From Ophioderma brevispina (taxonomy: Eukaryota > Echinodermata > Ophiuroidea > Amphilepidida > Ophiodermatidae), in assembly GCA_023653785.1 (NCBI GenBank), contig JAMKCH010049163.1, forward strand, positions 1 through 64,000: a stretch of 64,000 bases of DNA. Direction: 5' to 3'. Each line of letters starts with the position of its first letter. Position 1 is the stretch's first letter. Below, one piece after another: positions 45,504-57,950 of the stretch. The position numbers and the translations under genes were made by a program. A model generated the notes under the pieces. The model saw nothing but the letters and a program-made list of their open reading frames with translations. It was not told where the DNA came from and did not search any database.

Positions 45504-45911
45504 GGGAGTACCTTTGAAGTGACTATTAAGTAGCCGCGGGTACCACCCGCATGGGTACCCACATCGCCGCCGCAAAAGTGGGGGGTAACCATCCACCTAG
45601 GCACACACACGCAGTAGCTTAACCACCTAGTCCAACCATGCGGGAGTACCTTCGTGGGTACTCCCATGCAATGAGCTTTGATGATTTTAGTTAATTTTAT
45701 CCATTATTTAACATTTTGGCACATAGGTTTTATGTTTTTAACACAAAATGTCCATTTATAGGGGTTTTTGGTGATTCTCAACTCAAATTAGTCATGTTAC
45801 TAAGCTTTCAAAAATGACAAAATTTGTAAACAACAATGAATGTTTGGCGCCCTCTATGTCCATGGTGCTGCCTACATGCAGCTGGTAGGGAGTACCTGTG
45901 AAGGTACTCCC
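45504..45911. repeat. Cluster of GGGAGTACC / GGTACTCCC palindromes
   Basis: Two complete palindromes (45642-45665 and 45888-45911) and a half site (45504-45512) lie just after METTL16 exon 45303-45480. Further GTACCCxC motifs lie at about 45548 and 46134. Confidence 0.6.
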
Positions 45912-46914
45912 GTGGAGTAGCCTCAGAGGTACACTACTGATTGGGCTGTGGCTTGAAAATGGGTACCTGTCAGTCACCTAGCAGGCAACGGCAGAGTACA
46001 CTATAGGATGAGTAACTGCTAAGTAAACATAGCTGCTCTCCTCAGTGTTTTCGAATACTCACAAGTACTTAGGGGGGTGGTGACGGTACTGCATCAAAGT
46101 GCATCAGGGGGTACCATTGGAATAGAGCTAAGAGTACCCACGGAAGTAGCCCTAAGCTCTGGGTTACAACCTGTGAGTAGAATCTTGCTGTGTAATGTAT
46201 TGAACTCTCACTGCATTGAATTTAGTACTTTTGCCTTCCTCAAGTCAGTGACGCCAATGTGTAATGCCGTGGTCACAGGCATTAAAAACTCGTGATCATT
46301 TTGATTCAACGTGCTGACATACACACAGCCCCACATGCACATTGTGTAAAGGAGGTGCATAAATGCACACACGTAACAACTGTCTGAATGCATTGACATC
46401 ACTGTGAGGAAAGAAAATGGAGAATGGCGCATCAGCTGCATGGCCTAGGGAGTGAGTCACATAATACAACATGTAGCACCTCAAAACCCCGTGACTCTGA
46501 GTACCACATCTCCAAATTGTTAGGGTTGTGGATTAGAATTGATTACAGGTATGTTAGTATGTGATTGAAACCCGACTGCATTTGACGACAATGGATTGCA
46601 TAGACTACAATGGGGTTGCAGGCTTAACAAACGGGTTGCATGGGCTATAGGAGTGAGTTCACCATAAAAATCTATACTTTGGGTTAGCAGTTTCTAATTA
46701 CATAAATTGCATGTCACACATTGGGGTTAATGAATTTGCATTTTATATGAATTTAGCCAAACACGTACCTGTTTTTGTTTAAAATGAGGATAAAAGTCAG
46801 AGTTGTTGTGTGTGAACCTGAATGTTCACTCTGAATGTAGAGATTGTTCAGGTGTTCTGTATTAATATGCGTATCTTGTAATTGAAGTTTTTAAACATAT
46901 GACCAGTGTTTTTT

Positions 46915-47340
46915 GTGTCGCATGTTTAGCAGGAAGACACATAGGATGGCTTTTTCCGTGGTGGGATAATGGTGTGGGATGTGCCTGTAAAAACAAAGGT
47001 AAACAATGTAATTTCTCACAATGGCCCAAGGCTCACTTGTGGTGTAAACAAAGTGACCTTGAGGACTCTATGTGAACTTTGACCCCATTTGTAAAATCTT
47101 TAAAACTACTTTCTGTGCCACATAAGAGCTATGGCACCAAAGTTACTCAAAAATAACACCTGGGCTGATAATGTGGGATGACAATATGACCTATGATGAC
47201 CCATGCTAGTGACCTTGACCCAATTTCATTACAATCCAAACACCACAGTCCCTCAACAAAAAACACTGGCCAAATTCTATCAAACAATCAAATATGACTC
47301 CGTTGACAAACCGTGATGGCAGGCGATACAAGCGTTCCAG
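46915..47340 (+). repeat. Repeat family with AGGTCA-type core, copy 2
   Basis: AGCAGGAAGACACATAGGATGGCTTT at the left and AACCGTGATGGCAGGCGATACAAGCGTTCC at the right, matching both ends of 4220-4812. The core has scattered TGACCTTGACC and AAAGTGACCTTGA motifs. Confidence 0.65.
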
Positions 47341-47343
47341 GGG

Positions 47344-48160
47344 AACAAGTATTTTTTTAATATTGTTATCCAAAGGAAATGTATTGCACTACTTTGAACC
47401 CAAAGATTCTTTTGTGGTTCAGCCAAGTTCAAGAAAAAATCATCAAGATGAGGTACAGCTTGTAAAAATACTTGGGCCAACCAAAGACGCAAAGAAGACA
47501 GAGACAAAAACTGAAAAAAGGCAGCAGAACAACTGGCAATAAAGCAATTGGCATTTGTGGAAACAGTGACATTCAAGAATGGGATCAATGAAGTGCCAAA
47601 AAACCCTAACCAAGTTGAAAGTACTTTGACCCATGTGGATCGGAAAAAAGTGAAGTCCCACCAGGCAGCCCAGATATAAAAACCAGGAAAAGTTTTGAGC
47701 GTAAAACTTAGCAAACAAAGGATCAACTTGAGCGTGAAGTATTTCCTCAAGTTGTCAAGAACAGCAGCCATTTAAGTGCAAATGCGAAAGGACGGACAGT
47801 AATACAGATTCGGGTGTTGCAAGGATAAGGATGGAAGCAAACTGGAGTGGACACAGCAGCTGAAGACCCTTCGATATTTTAGCCTATCTACCTCTTTTAC
47901 ACAAGAGATAGACCTGTGCGCGTTCAGATAACCTTGACGAGACACTGTCAAGCCCAAGGGGATGCACCTGTTGAAGATTCTCTAAACCCCTCTCTTGAAA
48001 AATGTTGAGACTTGCAACAGATATTATTTCATGTGTTATGATCACAAAAGTTATTGATGAGAATGTTAGTGTAGAAATGAGTGGCTGGATGAAGCAGTTA
48101 GGAAATCATTGCATCAGGTTTGGGCCATATATGAAGAACAGTTTAAAAGTAACAGTTTAA
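47344..48160 (+). CDS. METTL16: Probable METTL16 3' coding segment: disordered linker and C-terminal VCR end (frameshifted)
   Basis: The clear part is 47990-48160. Across three frames it gives a Tyr-Tyr-Phe-Met-Cys strand, then IDENVSVEM (human KEVDDALVEM), W-L-D-E-A-V-R-K-S-L-H-Q-V-W (human WVEGQNRDLMNQLC) and Y-M-K-N-S-L-K-V-T-V-stop (human YIRNQIFRLVAVN-stop). Stop spacing and order match the METTL16 C-terminus, with at least two indels. Upstream, 47344-47990 has fragmented polar, Lys/Glu/Gln-rich frames (for example DAKKTETKTEKRQQ). These would suit the long disordered linker of METTL16, but I cannot prove they are coding. The acceptor of this exon was not located. The exon equivalent to human VQHKRVPCGKEEVS...RRKKRE was not found. 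Confidence 0.55.
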
Positions 48161-48444
48161 ACAATGTGTCTTGCCTCTGAGATAGTCAGAGATAAACTAG
48201 AAATTGTTATTTTGTATGATGTTGTATGGGATTTTATTTAAAGTTATGTAATTTGGTGAAAGTTATCATTTGGTAAAGTTTCCACTATTTCCAAAAATGT
48301 CAACTTATATTCAAAACAAACTTGGTAATAATGAGCAGTGGAAAGGAAGGGGTGACATTAAAGGGCGATGATGACCGATTTAAGTATATGAAGTTTCATC
48401 CCAAAAGCCCCTCTGTTAACAATGCGTTTTGATGTGAGAGCGAA
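48161..48444. other. METTL16: Probable METTL16 3'UTR or flanking sequence
   Basis: Follows the METTL16 C-terminal stop. AT-rich. I see no convincing AATAAA with a downstream GT-rich element, so the transcript end is not set. Confidence 0.3.
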
Positions 48445-48685
48445 AAACATGGTTTTGTAAGCCCATAGAGTTACTGTGTAAAATTAATAGTGGTTCAACC
48501 AAAAATGGGGCACATTTGGTTATAACTTCCAAACCAAAACATCCTTAGCCCTAGATTCACAGGGTAAATGAGGATAAATAGAAGCTTTCTTTTGATACCA
48601 AAAGTTTGCCACTTCCGGTAAAATCTGGGGTTATGGGGGGACGTGGGCTATTTAGCAATCGGACCATTGAACACTTTAAGGAGAT
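48445..48685 (-). repeat. Interspersed repeat family A, copy 5
   Basis: ACTTCCGGTAAAATCTGGGG, GAAGCTTTCTTTTGATACC and CACAGGGTAAATGAGG, reverse of the 30755 copy. Confidence 0.7.
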
Positions 48686-48689
48686 TTGG

Positions 48690-50460
48690 TTAAAGCTCAT
48701 GTATGGTTAAAATTGTGCAAAGTCCTGATCGTGACTTGGAATAAGACTGCTGGTTTGAGAACCGCTGTGCTTTCAATTTTGTTCTGACCCCAACCTCTAA
48801 CAAGATGGACAGCAAAAATTTGCACAAAAGTAACACTGAAAAAAATTGTTTTCCTCACACAGGTCACCCTTTTTGGGTCAGAGTCTTCATGATGGATTCT
48901 TTAAAGGACAGAACCAAAGTTTGAATGCCATTGTGAGACATTTTGGTAGGCCACGGCCAATGACATTTTAATTATGTGATTTAGTTTTCCTATATCTTGT
49001 TACTGCTCGGCATGCAGTTGAGTAGGTGAGACACTGATGTCTAATTCTCAAAAGAATTAAAGAGGAGTGACCTGATTAAAAACCTCATCCCATACTATAA
49101 ACCCCATCAAAACTAAGATTTGGGTATAAATAGAATGAAGAATAATGGGCAGTAGATTTAAAGATGTTTCCTTCAACAATGGTATGAACAAAAAGTCGCC
49201 AAAATGGATAAGCACAGCAAGTTCCGATAATATAACTCAAGGTCTCCACATATACATTATGTGGCTGGTTAACATTGGACTGGGACTTTGATTTATGACA
49301 TGGTGGCTTCAGGCAGTATGAAAATAGAAAGGCTGTGTTCATGAACAAGTGTTGATAGTCACAGACTAATTATAACTCCATATTGTCAAAACGAAGAAAA
49401 ATACTTAAGGGATCCTGAGGAAACTCCGGCAGGCCAGTGCCTGCATTGTTTACACCCGATTATCAAGGATTTGTCAAAAAGATGTTCATTTTGCAAGTTC
49501 TACCTTTTGCAGTCAACTTGCGGTCAACTTCCATTTTGGTGCATGCTTGATAACAGGGTTGTTGTCAAAACAACCGTCGTGGGTGCAACAAGCATGGAAG
49601 GTGTTTTACATGCCATTGTAAAAATAATGGCAAGTCAGGCACCCACTGCTGGACTTAAAATTAGGAATAAAGGTATATTTGGGGATCCGGTATGCTCTTT
49701 ACAACAAATGAAACCAAGGCGATGCCATTATTTTAAGTGGAGAACTCATCAGTCTCTGGGACTAATTAAAATAATGGCATTGCTGGTTTCAATCCTTTGT
49801 AAAGAGAGTACCAGTCCGCAAAATCATACCTTTATTGCATTCTTAAACAATTTATTATGACGGTAATCTTTAACATAATTTTTGATCCTTGATGGCAGTG
49901 CCCAGTAAGCTGGTATCGGTTTCGTGGTTTTCTTTCTGTGTCGACATGTTGGTAAATCATAAAACCCGATTACCACAATTGTCGACAATCAATCTTTTGA
50001 ATGCCAAATTCTCAATTTTGTTTATAAATACTTTATAGCACCACCAAGGTTTAGATTGAGCACATGTATGGAAAACAAATTACCTCCTTTTGACTCTTCA
50101 ACTCCACACTTACGAGCCTGGCCCCATTGGAGGTTGGTTTGAACTATTTCTAAGACTACTCAAAAGTGGACCAACTCTGGAGGTCATTGGGCTATTATTA
50201 TGATATGAACAAAACTTATTCACAGATTTGTTAGAATTTCTTATTGAAACAGGTACTACTACTGGGGGTGAAAGGAAAAAGTATGGTTTTAAATTAGATT
50301 CCATACGTCAATAGGCACGTGGAATTCCATTTTTGAATGCTGGAATAGGCTGGTTACAAAAGTGATGAGGCTCCATGAATATTTGTTGTCGACAAATTTC
50401 CATCGTTGTCGCCATGCCAGGCAAAGGCATTGTCGCAAACCTTGTCGACAACAGCTTGGC
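48690..50460. other. Unassigned non-coding sequence
   Basis: No recognised gene. The longest ORF (49471-49860, 129 codons) has no recognisable domain. Confidence 0.4.
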
Positions 50461-50464
50461 GAGA

Positions 50465-50680
50465 TACCAGCCCTAGTGCCACAGTGAGAAAAATCTAACA
50501 AACTATAGGTCGCCGGTTCGAATCGGCCAAGCGCACATGGGTTTTCTTAAACACTACCGTGCGATGGCCATCTGCAGGGAAATATTAAATATTATCCCTT
50601 TTCTACTTGGAGAACTAAGTAGTTAAATTTCGAAAACAATATAAATTGTATACTGAAAATATTACCGTTTGGATGCTATC
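50465..50680 (+). mobile_element. tRNA-type SINE, copy 1
   Basis: GGTCGCCGGTTCGAATCGGCCAAGCGCACATGG (about 50507-50539) contains a tRNA B box (GGTTCGAATC). It is followed by CCGTGCGATGGCCATCTGCAGGGAAATATTAA, shared with the copy at 50770. Confidence 0.65.
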
Positions 50681-50769
50681 CGCTAGGAAAGCGATAATGA
50701 AAACCTTCTGGACCCAAGACCTATAGATCAATATCAATCGCGCCTCTTTATGCAACCAGGCTGTTAGCT

Positions 50770-50900
50770 ACAGTTGGGGAGCGCCGTGCTAGTAATACGA
50801 AGGTCACCGGTTTCGAATCTGGCCAAGCGCAATGGTTTTGTTTTTTTTCAACCACCCGATGCACGGCATTTCAGGGAAAGATTAATATTCAATCAACAAC
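50770..50900 (+). mobile_element. tRNA-type SINE, copy 2
   Basis: TAATACGAAGGTCACCGGTTTCGAATCTGGCCAAGCGCAATGG, then CCCGATGCACGGCATTTCAGGGAAAGATTAATATT, the same order as copy 1. Confidence 0.65.
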
Positions 50901-51689
50901 CCGTGATTGATGCATAAAAACATCTGCAACAAGACGCGGACAGTAATAAGGCTGTGCGCAGATGTAGCAAAACGAAGTATGATGTGAGTACATCACCTCC
51001 AAGTAACATCAATACGCAGCGTGACACACTACATGGGTTCAATTATCGAATGAAACCACGGGGGCATCAGGCCAATAGGGCTGTCTACCATCCGGGTGGT
51101 TCAATTGCGGTGCTTAGCCTTTATCACGGCCCTCATTGTGCCGTATCACTTCACGACACACAAACACTGTGATACTTCTAATAACTCCGAGTATAGTTAT
51201 CGCAGCTGGGTATAGGGGTGATAACAAACGTGTCACTCTTATGGTTCAAGGCCGGTTTTCGGTGGCACCCTTATGACCATGCTTGGATTGTTCTAGAGGC
51301 AAAGGAAACGAATAGGCATTCTAAAATGGGCATGTATTTACTAACTAGCGGCTACCATCCGTTCCTGATTTCACGTCAGGTAAAAATTTGGCGCATTTAT
51401 GCCCAGTTTACACGGGGATATGGGAATCATCAACACAAAATGGCGCTCTATAGCTCCCCATCCGCAAAATGGCCGACTTGATGTCAGCGTGACACCTATG
51501 GAATCTACCTTTTCCAGCTGTTTAAGAATGTATTATCATAAGTTGACTACAGTCTTTTCCCCAATTCATTGCAAAAAAGTTAACATCTAACTGTTTCACT
51601 ACAGTTGATATCACAGAACTTTGCATTGTAGTGCAGTGCTACACACAATGGAGACAGTGACTATCAAGCCAATACCAATAAACTAATAA
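50901..51689. other. Unassigned non-coding sequence
   Basis: Short ORFs only (up to 87 codons), none recognised. Confidence 0.4.
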
Positions 51690-52082
51690 TACCGTACTGA
51701 ACCCGAGTAAAGTCCCATGCTAGATTATAATCCCACCCCATAGTTTTAAAGAATTGAAAAATAGTAGAAAATCCTATTATAATCACACCATAAGTTTGTT
51801 GCTGGAAGGCAATTGATATATGCAATCTGTGTGGAAATCATTACAATTTTGGTAGTATCCTTCTACAATATTCTTTACAAAATTAATTAGGTCCATGCTT
51901 CAGTTCATTTACAGGTTCTCTTTATGGATCCAACACTCTATTTGACACACTAAAAATATCTGGAATAAGAACTACCTTAAGTGGTTCATGTTAGGGTGGA
52001 GATACCATTATAATCCCATCCCTTAATCATGCAAAATTTCGGTTTAAAATAGGTGGGACTATACTAGGGTCAGTACAGTATA
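51690..52082 (+). mobile_element. Mariner-like MITE
   Basis: The left end TACCGTACTGAACCCGAGTAAAGTCCCA pairs with the right end TGGGACTATACTAGGGTCAGTACAGTATA, arms of about 28 bp with TA at the ends. It has no coding capacity. Internal ATTATAATCCCACCCC / ATTATAATCCCATCCC are direct repeats near each arm. Mariner assignment rests on the TA ends and TACxGTACTGA terminus. Confidence 0.72.
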
Positions 52083-54329
52083 CAGTAATTATGTTAATAA
52101 CAACTTTAGGGCTAAGGTTTTAATTATAATTAGGTTATATAAGCTGTGTATTAATTTGTAAATTGATATCATATCCTTTGGTAATCCTAAATGGAATAAA
52201 TAGCAATAAAAGGGATACATTGGGGAAGGTTGATTATTTCTCCCATAACATTGATGAGTGAATAATTAAAGCCACTTTTGGCCCTAATGGAATGAAAGCA
52301 ATAATAATTTAATAATTATTGCAGACAATGTACTGCAAAGTGTGAAAGGCTAGGGAGATACACTTGTGAATAATATACTCTGAACAGAGATGTTCTAAGT
52401 GATTTTGTGTTGACATAATCTTGCCAATCAATACTGAAATAATGGAAGCTCTTGCCCCCAAAAAAATGGTTGCAGATGATTTGGGAAGTATGTTTACAAA
52501 ATACACTCTCACATGCATGAGTCTTCACATGAATTCGATATCTGATCGTTTTGCTGGGAATTGATCTGTGGATGTGGAATTATTTTTTTCCATTCCCACA
52601 TCTCTCAAAGTACTACGTTCAAAATTAAACATTTCTTTTTTTTAATTATGTATTTTTTTAACATTAATTTTTAATATGTCAGGACATCGAAAACAATTTT
52701 AGTAAGGATAGGGTCAAGGTTGCTCTGCAAAAATGTAAAGCAATTTTACATGTTACGTTGTATTATGGGATTAGAAACTGACAGATCATGTGACAGACAC
52801 AAAAAGGATGATGATAACAGGTCAATCGTTACTTGATTTTACAGTGTATATCAAAAATTTGCTCTTGGGAGTTTATTATTTATGCCTGTAAACCATTGAA
52901 AGATCTTTAAACAAGTGTGTATATAAATGTTTTACAATGATTAAACTAAAGGCTTTTTTCGCACACCAAATTTTTCCACTGTAAAGCCACAAACCCCAAT
53001 AGGCTAACTGCCACCCATTTGATGCATACTTTATTCCATATCACAAGAATTAAAGCAGTGTGCAGTGAGTCATTATTTTGAAAAGAAAAGTAAGCATAGC
53101 TTGTAAAGCGAAGGGACAAAGGGGGAGTAAGAATTCTGTGATATAGGGGGAGGAGGGTATGGTCCTGTATGGTAGCAATAGGTTCATAGTTTGAACTCAG
53201 GGAAGATCGTTTTGTATTTTGACCCTGTATAAAATAACCAGATACGAAATTGAATTAAAGATGATCTGTTAAAAGGTTGTGCTCTGATGTCAATTTATTG
53301 TACACATAGAGGAAAAATATCTTAAAGTGATTGATGTTTTGTATTGTCATGCTGCAGAAACAATTGCTTTGATTCTAAAGGGAATGGCATTCCCTGAGTA
53401 GCCTTACAAAATTGAAATTTCTCAAAATAAAAATAAATAACCAATTGGGAACAAGTTCCGTAAGTGTTGTCAACCATATACTAGTCCAATATTTCTATTT
53501 TTCTGTGTTAATATACTGTGAAGTTGTCCAAAAAATATATATATCAAAGTTACCCAAATCAACCTAGCGGAAATGTGAAATAAGGGGGCAAACATTTTAC
53601 AAGGGGGTTTTATAAAAAAAAAAACAAGTAGAATGGTTTAAAAGGAGGTACAATTCATTGGGCTACACATAAGGTTTTAAAAAGAGGAGGGTATTAGTTT
53701 GTACAAATCTATGAGTTGTTTAGGACAATAGGCAGATTACGGTTCAAGGTCATCCTTGTCAAAAATTTACAGAATTGTCCAATTTGTTTGAAGTGGGGGG
53801 TCATTGTTATTTTGTCACACTGATAAGTTATACTAGTGATCCTCACAGAGATCCTGTAGCCCCCAGTCACATTTTGCGTTTCCAAGTGTTGAAAACGAAT
53901 ATGTCATAGATGGGGAAAGCAGAATATTTAGGATCCTGGACCATTAGACGAACAGTTTGACACCATTTGGAAAAAACAACCCAACCGATATATATGAAAT
54001 TTTACCCCCTTGTGACCTTGATGAACATATTTTGGACCCGTAAATATTAACTGCAAACCTGCACACAGATAGGGTAAACTAAACCGGTTTTAATCAGTGG
54101 AAGGGACGACGATGTTCGTTTTACTTGACACGTTTTGACTCTTTTCATGTTTAACCCCTGTTTAAAACCTTAACCCCTTAAAATGTTACATTCCACTATC
54201 TTGATTTTGGTAAAATTAGGGAGTTGATGTTTCGTGAACAAATTCTCATTATAATTGGAGGAGAAATTATTTTTTTGAAATTAGTTTTGGGTTAAGGCAT
54301 TTATTCTAATTTGACTGGCCCTAATGAAA
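52083..54329. other. Unassigned AT-rich sequence
   Basis: More than 2 kb with no ORF above 75 codons and no recognised repeat. Confidence 0.4.
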
Positions 54330-54605
54330 CAGGTTCATATTTTTCTCATACACCCAGTAAAAAGCATTTTTCTCATTTACCCTGTGACATTCTTGAGGGC
54401 CAAAAGAGTTTGGCGGGTAGAAGTGAAATGTTCCCCAATTTTGATTACCATATTAAGTTTACAAAGTATGTGGGGCTTAAAAATCCGGTTTTCAGCTATC
54501 AAATCAAAAACAGATTGAAAATATCTGCGATAAAATTTAACAGATGGGGTGTTGGGGGGGGGTCAAGATATTTATATCAAGATTAAAACTTAATATCGGG
54601 CCATC
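54330..54605 (+). repeat. Interspersed repeat family A, copy 6 (degenerate)
   Basis: TTTCTCATTTACCCTGTGACATTCTTGAGGGC and AGATGGGGTGTTGGGGGG match blocks of the 30755 copy. Confidence 0.55.
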
Positions 54606-54784
54606 CCCCTAAGAACAAAGATTTTCTTCTATGTGGTTTTCAACACGGTCCTATGGACCAATTAAAGTTGCCACATTTTGGCTTCTATTATCCAAAAAGG
54701 GATTTACATCACATTGAAAAATTGGACTTAATTGGGTCACCCATCTTTAAGATTGCATTTTTGATGAGTGTGGGGATGCATGCG

Positions 54785-54970
54785 AGGACTTTTGAGGCCA
54801 ACGCAGGTTATTTGCTTAGCGAACAGGGATATTTGATGCCCCACGTCGGTTATTTTCACACTGCATTTGATATCAAGCTTGGTATTTGACATACATGCAG
54901 GGTATTGATGTGCCAGCTGGATATTTGATGCACGCAAATGATTTGAACGAGGAGCCAGGTATTTAACAAA
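54785..54970 (+). repeat. GGTATTTGATxCACxxGCAG degenerate minisatellite
   Basis: A unit of about 25-28 bp (GGTTATTTGC, GGATATTTGATGC, GGTATTTGACATACATGCAG, GGATATTTGATGCACGC) repeats about 7 times. A second short block is at 57318-57365. Confidence 0.65.
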
Positions 54971-54974
54971 AGAC

Positions 54975-57316
54975 CCACTATCATGAATTGACAGAAAAGG
55001 AAGAAAACTAGTGTTCAAAGATATTAATCTCCATTAAATTATTGTTTTGTAATATTGGTCTGCAAAGAGAGAAATAACTAGAACCGTGTCCAATTTTGTT
55101 TTTATTAGGTTTCGTTCTGGTCTTATTTGATGGTATCAATCAGTTCTACCCGTGTACCCTTGCAAAAATATAGGACTAAATATAGGGCCAAAAAACAAAA
55201 TATAGGGAAATATAGTGCTATATTTTTCTAAAAAAAAAAATAGGGAAAATATAAGGAATTTTGTATGTAGTTTTACTTGGAATGTGGGCGCCATTTCCAT
55301 TGTCTAGCAGCAGCAATTTTTAATTCATTAAAAGATCTTGCAAAAAATGAGCCTCTCTGGACTGTATTGACTTATTACCTGAAGATAAATATTCCCATGT
55401 TGTAGGATTAAATAAAGAGAGGGGAATGCTTTCTGACTGTGCACTCTACATTTATCCCATATTTGTAGTTGTTTTGAGGAATCTGGGTTTTCCTTCATAG
55501 TTATAATTATTTGTAAGTAGGGACTCTATATACGTCAACCTTGAAAGTTTTAACCTTATTTTGATGTTGGAACCCTATCCATAGGTCAACAGAGGTGTTT
55601 TTTTGTGGAAGAAATTGCAATTAGTTTTCTGAAAGTTTTAAATTATTCAATTTTGAATACATTGGAAACCTCACACTTTACATACGAAAATTGTACTTTG
55701 CCTTCCTGCTATCTTCTGGCATCACAAATAGTTGTGTATTGTAGAAGTGGTAATAGCCTCTGCAATATCCCTCTATCTTTATCCAACACTTAATGTGACA
55801 ACTATGTCAATATCAGAACTTGAATCCATTGTACACCAATGTATCATTACCAAGAAGTGGCATTTTGCCAGTTTTTTTTTTTCTCAAAACATGGTCAAGG
55901 TCACATTTGTGTCCTTAAAGTCAATCTTTGTAACCCCAAGACCTTAGCCATTGGTTCTTTAAAAGGCAAATTTGGTGGCAATTTACAGATTGTAATAAAA
56001 AGGTTCAAGGATTAATGTAGGGTCATTAAAGGGTCAATCTGTGTACACTCTGTATAATTTTGGGCCAGTGGTTCATTTGAACTTGCAAATATAGTTAATA
56101 CCTCTTTGCAAGGACTTGCCATTTGACATATAAAAATCAGGTCAAAGCTCACCTCAGGCTCATCAGAGGTCATCTGTGTCCAACCCGTAGTTTTGGGCTG
56201 GTTATTTTATTTAGAGTGTGATGGTCATAAAAAAGCACCTAACTTGCACCCCAGAAATGAACATTTACTTATTTTTTAACCACATTAGTTAAAGGTCCCA
56301 TAGGGGTCTTTAGAGAATCACCCTCACAACATGTACACACCTGGTGAATCTTGGGCCATTGATTCTTCTAACACAAAGTATAAGTTACTTGATCACTGTT
56401 TAATAAAGATAAGCAGGAGTTTGAGAATTAGCAATCAGGGAAATATAAGGTAGAAAACAAATGTGACCTTGACAATTTGCTTTGACTGCATCCATACCAA
56501 ATTGTTTACCAATAATGGTCTTTTGGTGCAAGATTTGTCAGTCTTCCATTTCCCTCAAAAATCTTGAAAAAGGCCAAAATCTTCCCGGGGCTTGTTCTGA
56601 CAAAAAAAATATCTTGAAAGAAGATACTATTGTAAGCAAAATCCGCAGAATGGTTATTTTTTAAACCAAATGACCTGATGAATGGGTAAGGGTTTTCAAT
56701 CCAGCTTCACCACCCTCAACAAACCAATCTGAGTACCCCCTCTCATGGAGACAAGTCAAATTTGCTTCAATTGGTGTGTAGTCGAGTTTACTAACTCCGA
56801 CTCTGTAAAGCATCTATTTGTAAAGAATATTAAAGCAGTGGTCTATGATTTCTGACAAGATCTATTTGTTTTTTACTTCGAACTAAAGATCTTGCCTCAA
56901 ACAAAGTCATCACAATCCAGAATCCAGAGAGTCCTAAAATTGTGAACAAATGCTTTGAAGCATGGACTCTTTATACAACAATGCTAATTTAAGATTGGGA
57001 TACCCATGTTGTAATACTTGTTTCAAAGCTCCTTATAATGACATTTAGACCAGAAAGGCAATACTTTTTGATCATCTGCGGTGAAAAAAATCAGCCAAAC
57101 ATCAATCTTTATTTATGTGGAGAAAAAAATATAGGGAAATATAGGGATTTTGAAGTTTTAGGGATTTATAGGGAGAGGGTAAAAAATATAGGAATTCTAG
57201 GGACGCTTGTAGCCCTGGGTATGTTAGGATACCGTACTTGAACAGAAATGCAAAATCTGATTTCGTGATATTTTTGATTTCCTGATTAGCAAATCACTAA
57301 TAGTGCCTTAATGCAC
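54975..57316 (-). mobile_element. MITE family B, copy split by a ~2.2 kb insertion
   Basis: The left piece (about 54975-55040, TTGACAGAAAAGGAAGAAAACTAGTGTTCAAAGATATTAATCTC) and right piece (about 57220-57316, ATGTTAGGATACCGTACTTG...CAAATCACTAATAGTGCC) match successive parts of the 58553-58902 copy. The intervening DNA has TATAGGGAAATATAG-rich ends. Confidence 0.6.
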
Positions 57317-57368
57317 ATCGAATATTTGACATGGGGTTGGTATTTGATACACACGCAGAGTATTGAGC

Positions 57369-57950
57369 TCTAGATGAGCTAGAGTATTCAAACTTGGGTA
57401 TATAGTAGGAGGGGACAAGCCCCTACCAGGGCGTACCAGGGGGGATTGTGACACCCCCCATTTAGAAATTCTGTCGGCAAAATGTGGATTTGTCGGTGAT
57501 CTGGTTATACTGGCGGCGCAAAATGATTGACTGGGTTGATTATTGGTGGTCCACTCCCCTATCTGTTGTTTGTTTTGTGGCCATAGCTTGGGAATGACTG
57601 GTTGTCGGTTGCGATGGATCCCCCACCCTTCAGATTTCTAACCGCGTGAAAAAAATTTGGGTGTACCTGGCGAGCGCAGCGTGCCGAAAATGTAATAATT
57701 CTTGCATCGGTCCATGATTTTGTCGGCAAAACAGATCAAGCAACCCCCCATAAAAGTCTGGGGACGCCCCTGGCCCCTTACTAACCAAGTAATTAAATCC
57801 CTCAGGGTGCATTGGGTGTCGGAGGGGTAGGGAAATGTAAACAAATGCCAATAATTTAAAAGAGTCATTTTGAGACATCTTTTTAGATGAGCTAGAGTAG
57901 CCAAACTTAGGTGTATTGTAGGAGGGCACAAGCTCTACAAACCATGTTAA
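57369..57950 (+). repeat. Direct repeat pair GATGAGCTAGAGTA...ACAAGC
   Basis: GATGAGCTAGAGTATTCAAACTTGGGTATATAGTAGGAGGGGACAAGC (about 57373) and GATGAGCTAGAGTAGCCAAACTTAGGTGTATTGTAGGAGGGCACAAGC (about 57887), about 515 bp apart. Confidence 0.75.

Noticed and set aside
49471..49860. 129-codon + strand ORF
   Set aside because: No domain, signal or splice context recognised. ORFs of this length are expected by chance in this much sequence.
50507..50539. tRNA B-box-like sequence as a possible tRNA gene
   Set aside because: No full cloverleaf or A box at proper spacing, and a second diverged copy nearby shows it is a SINE.
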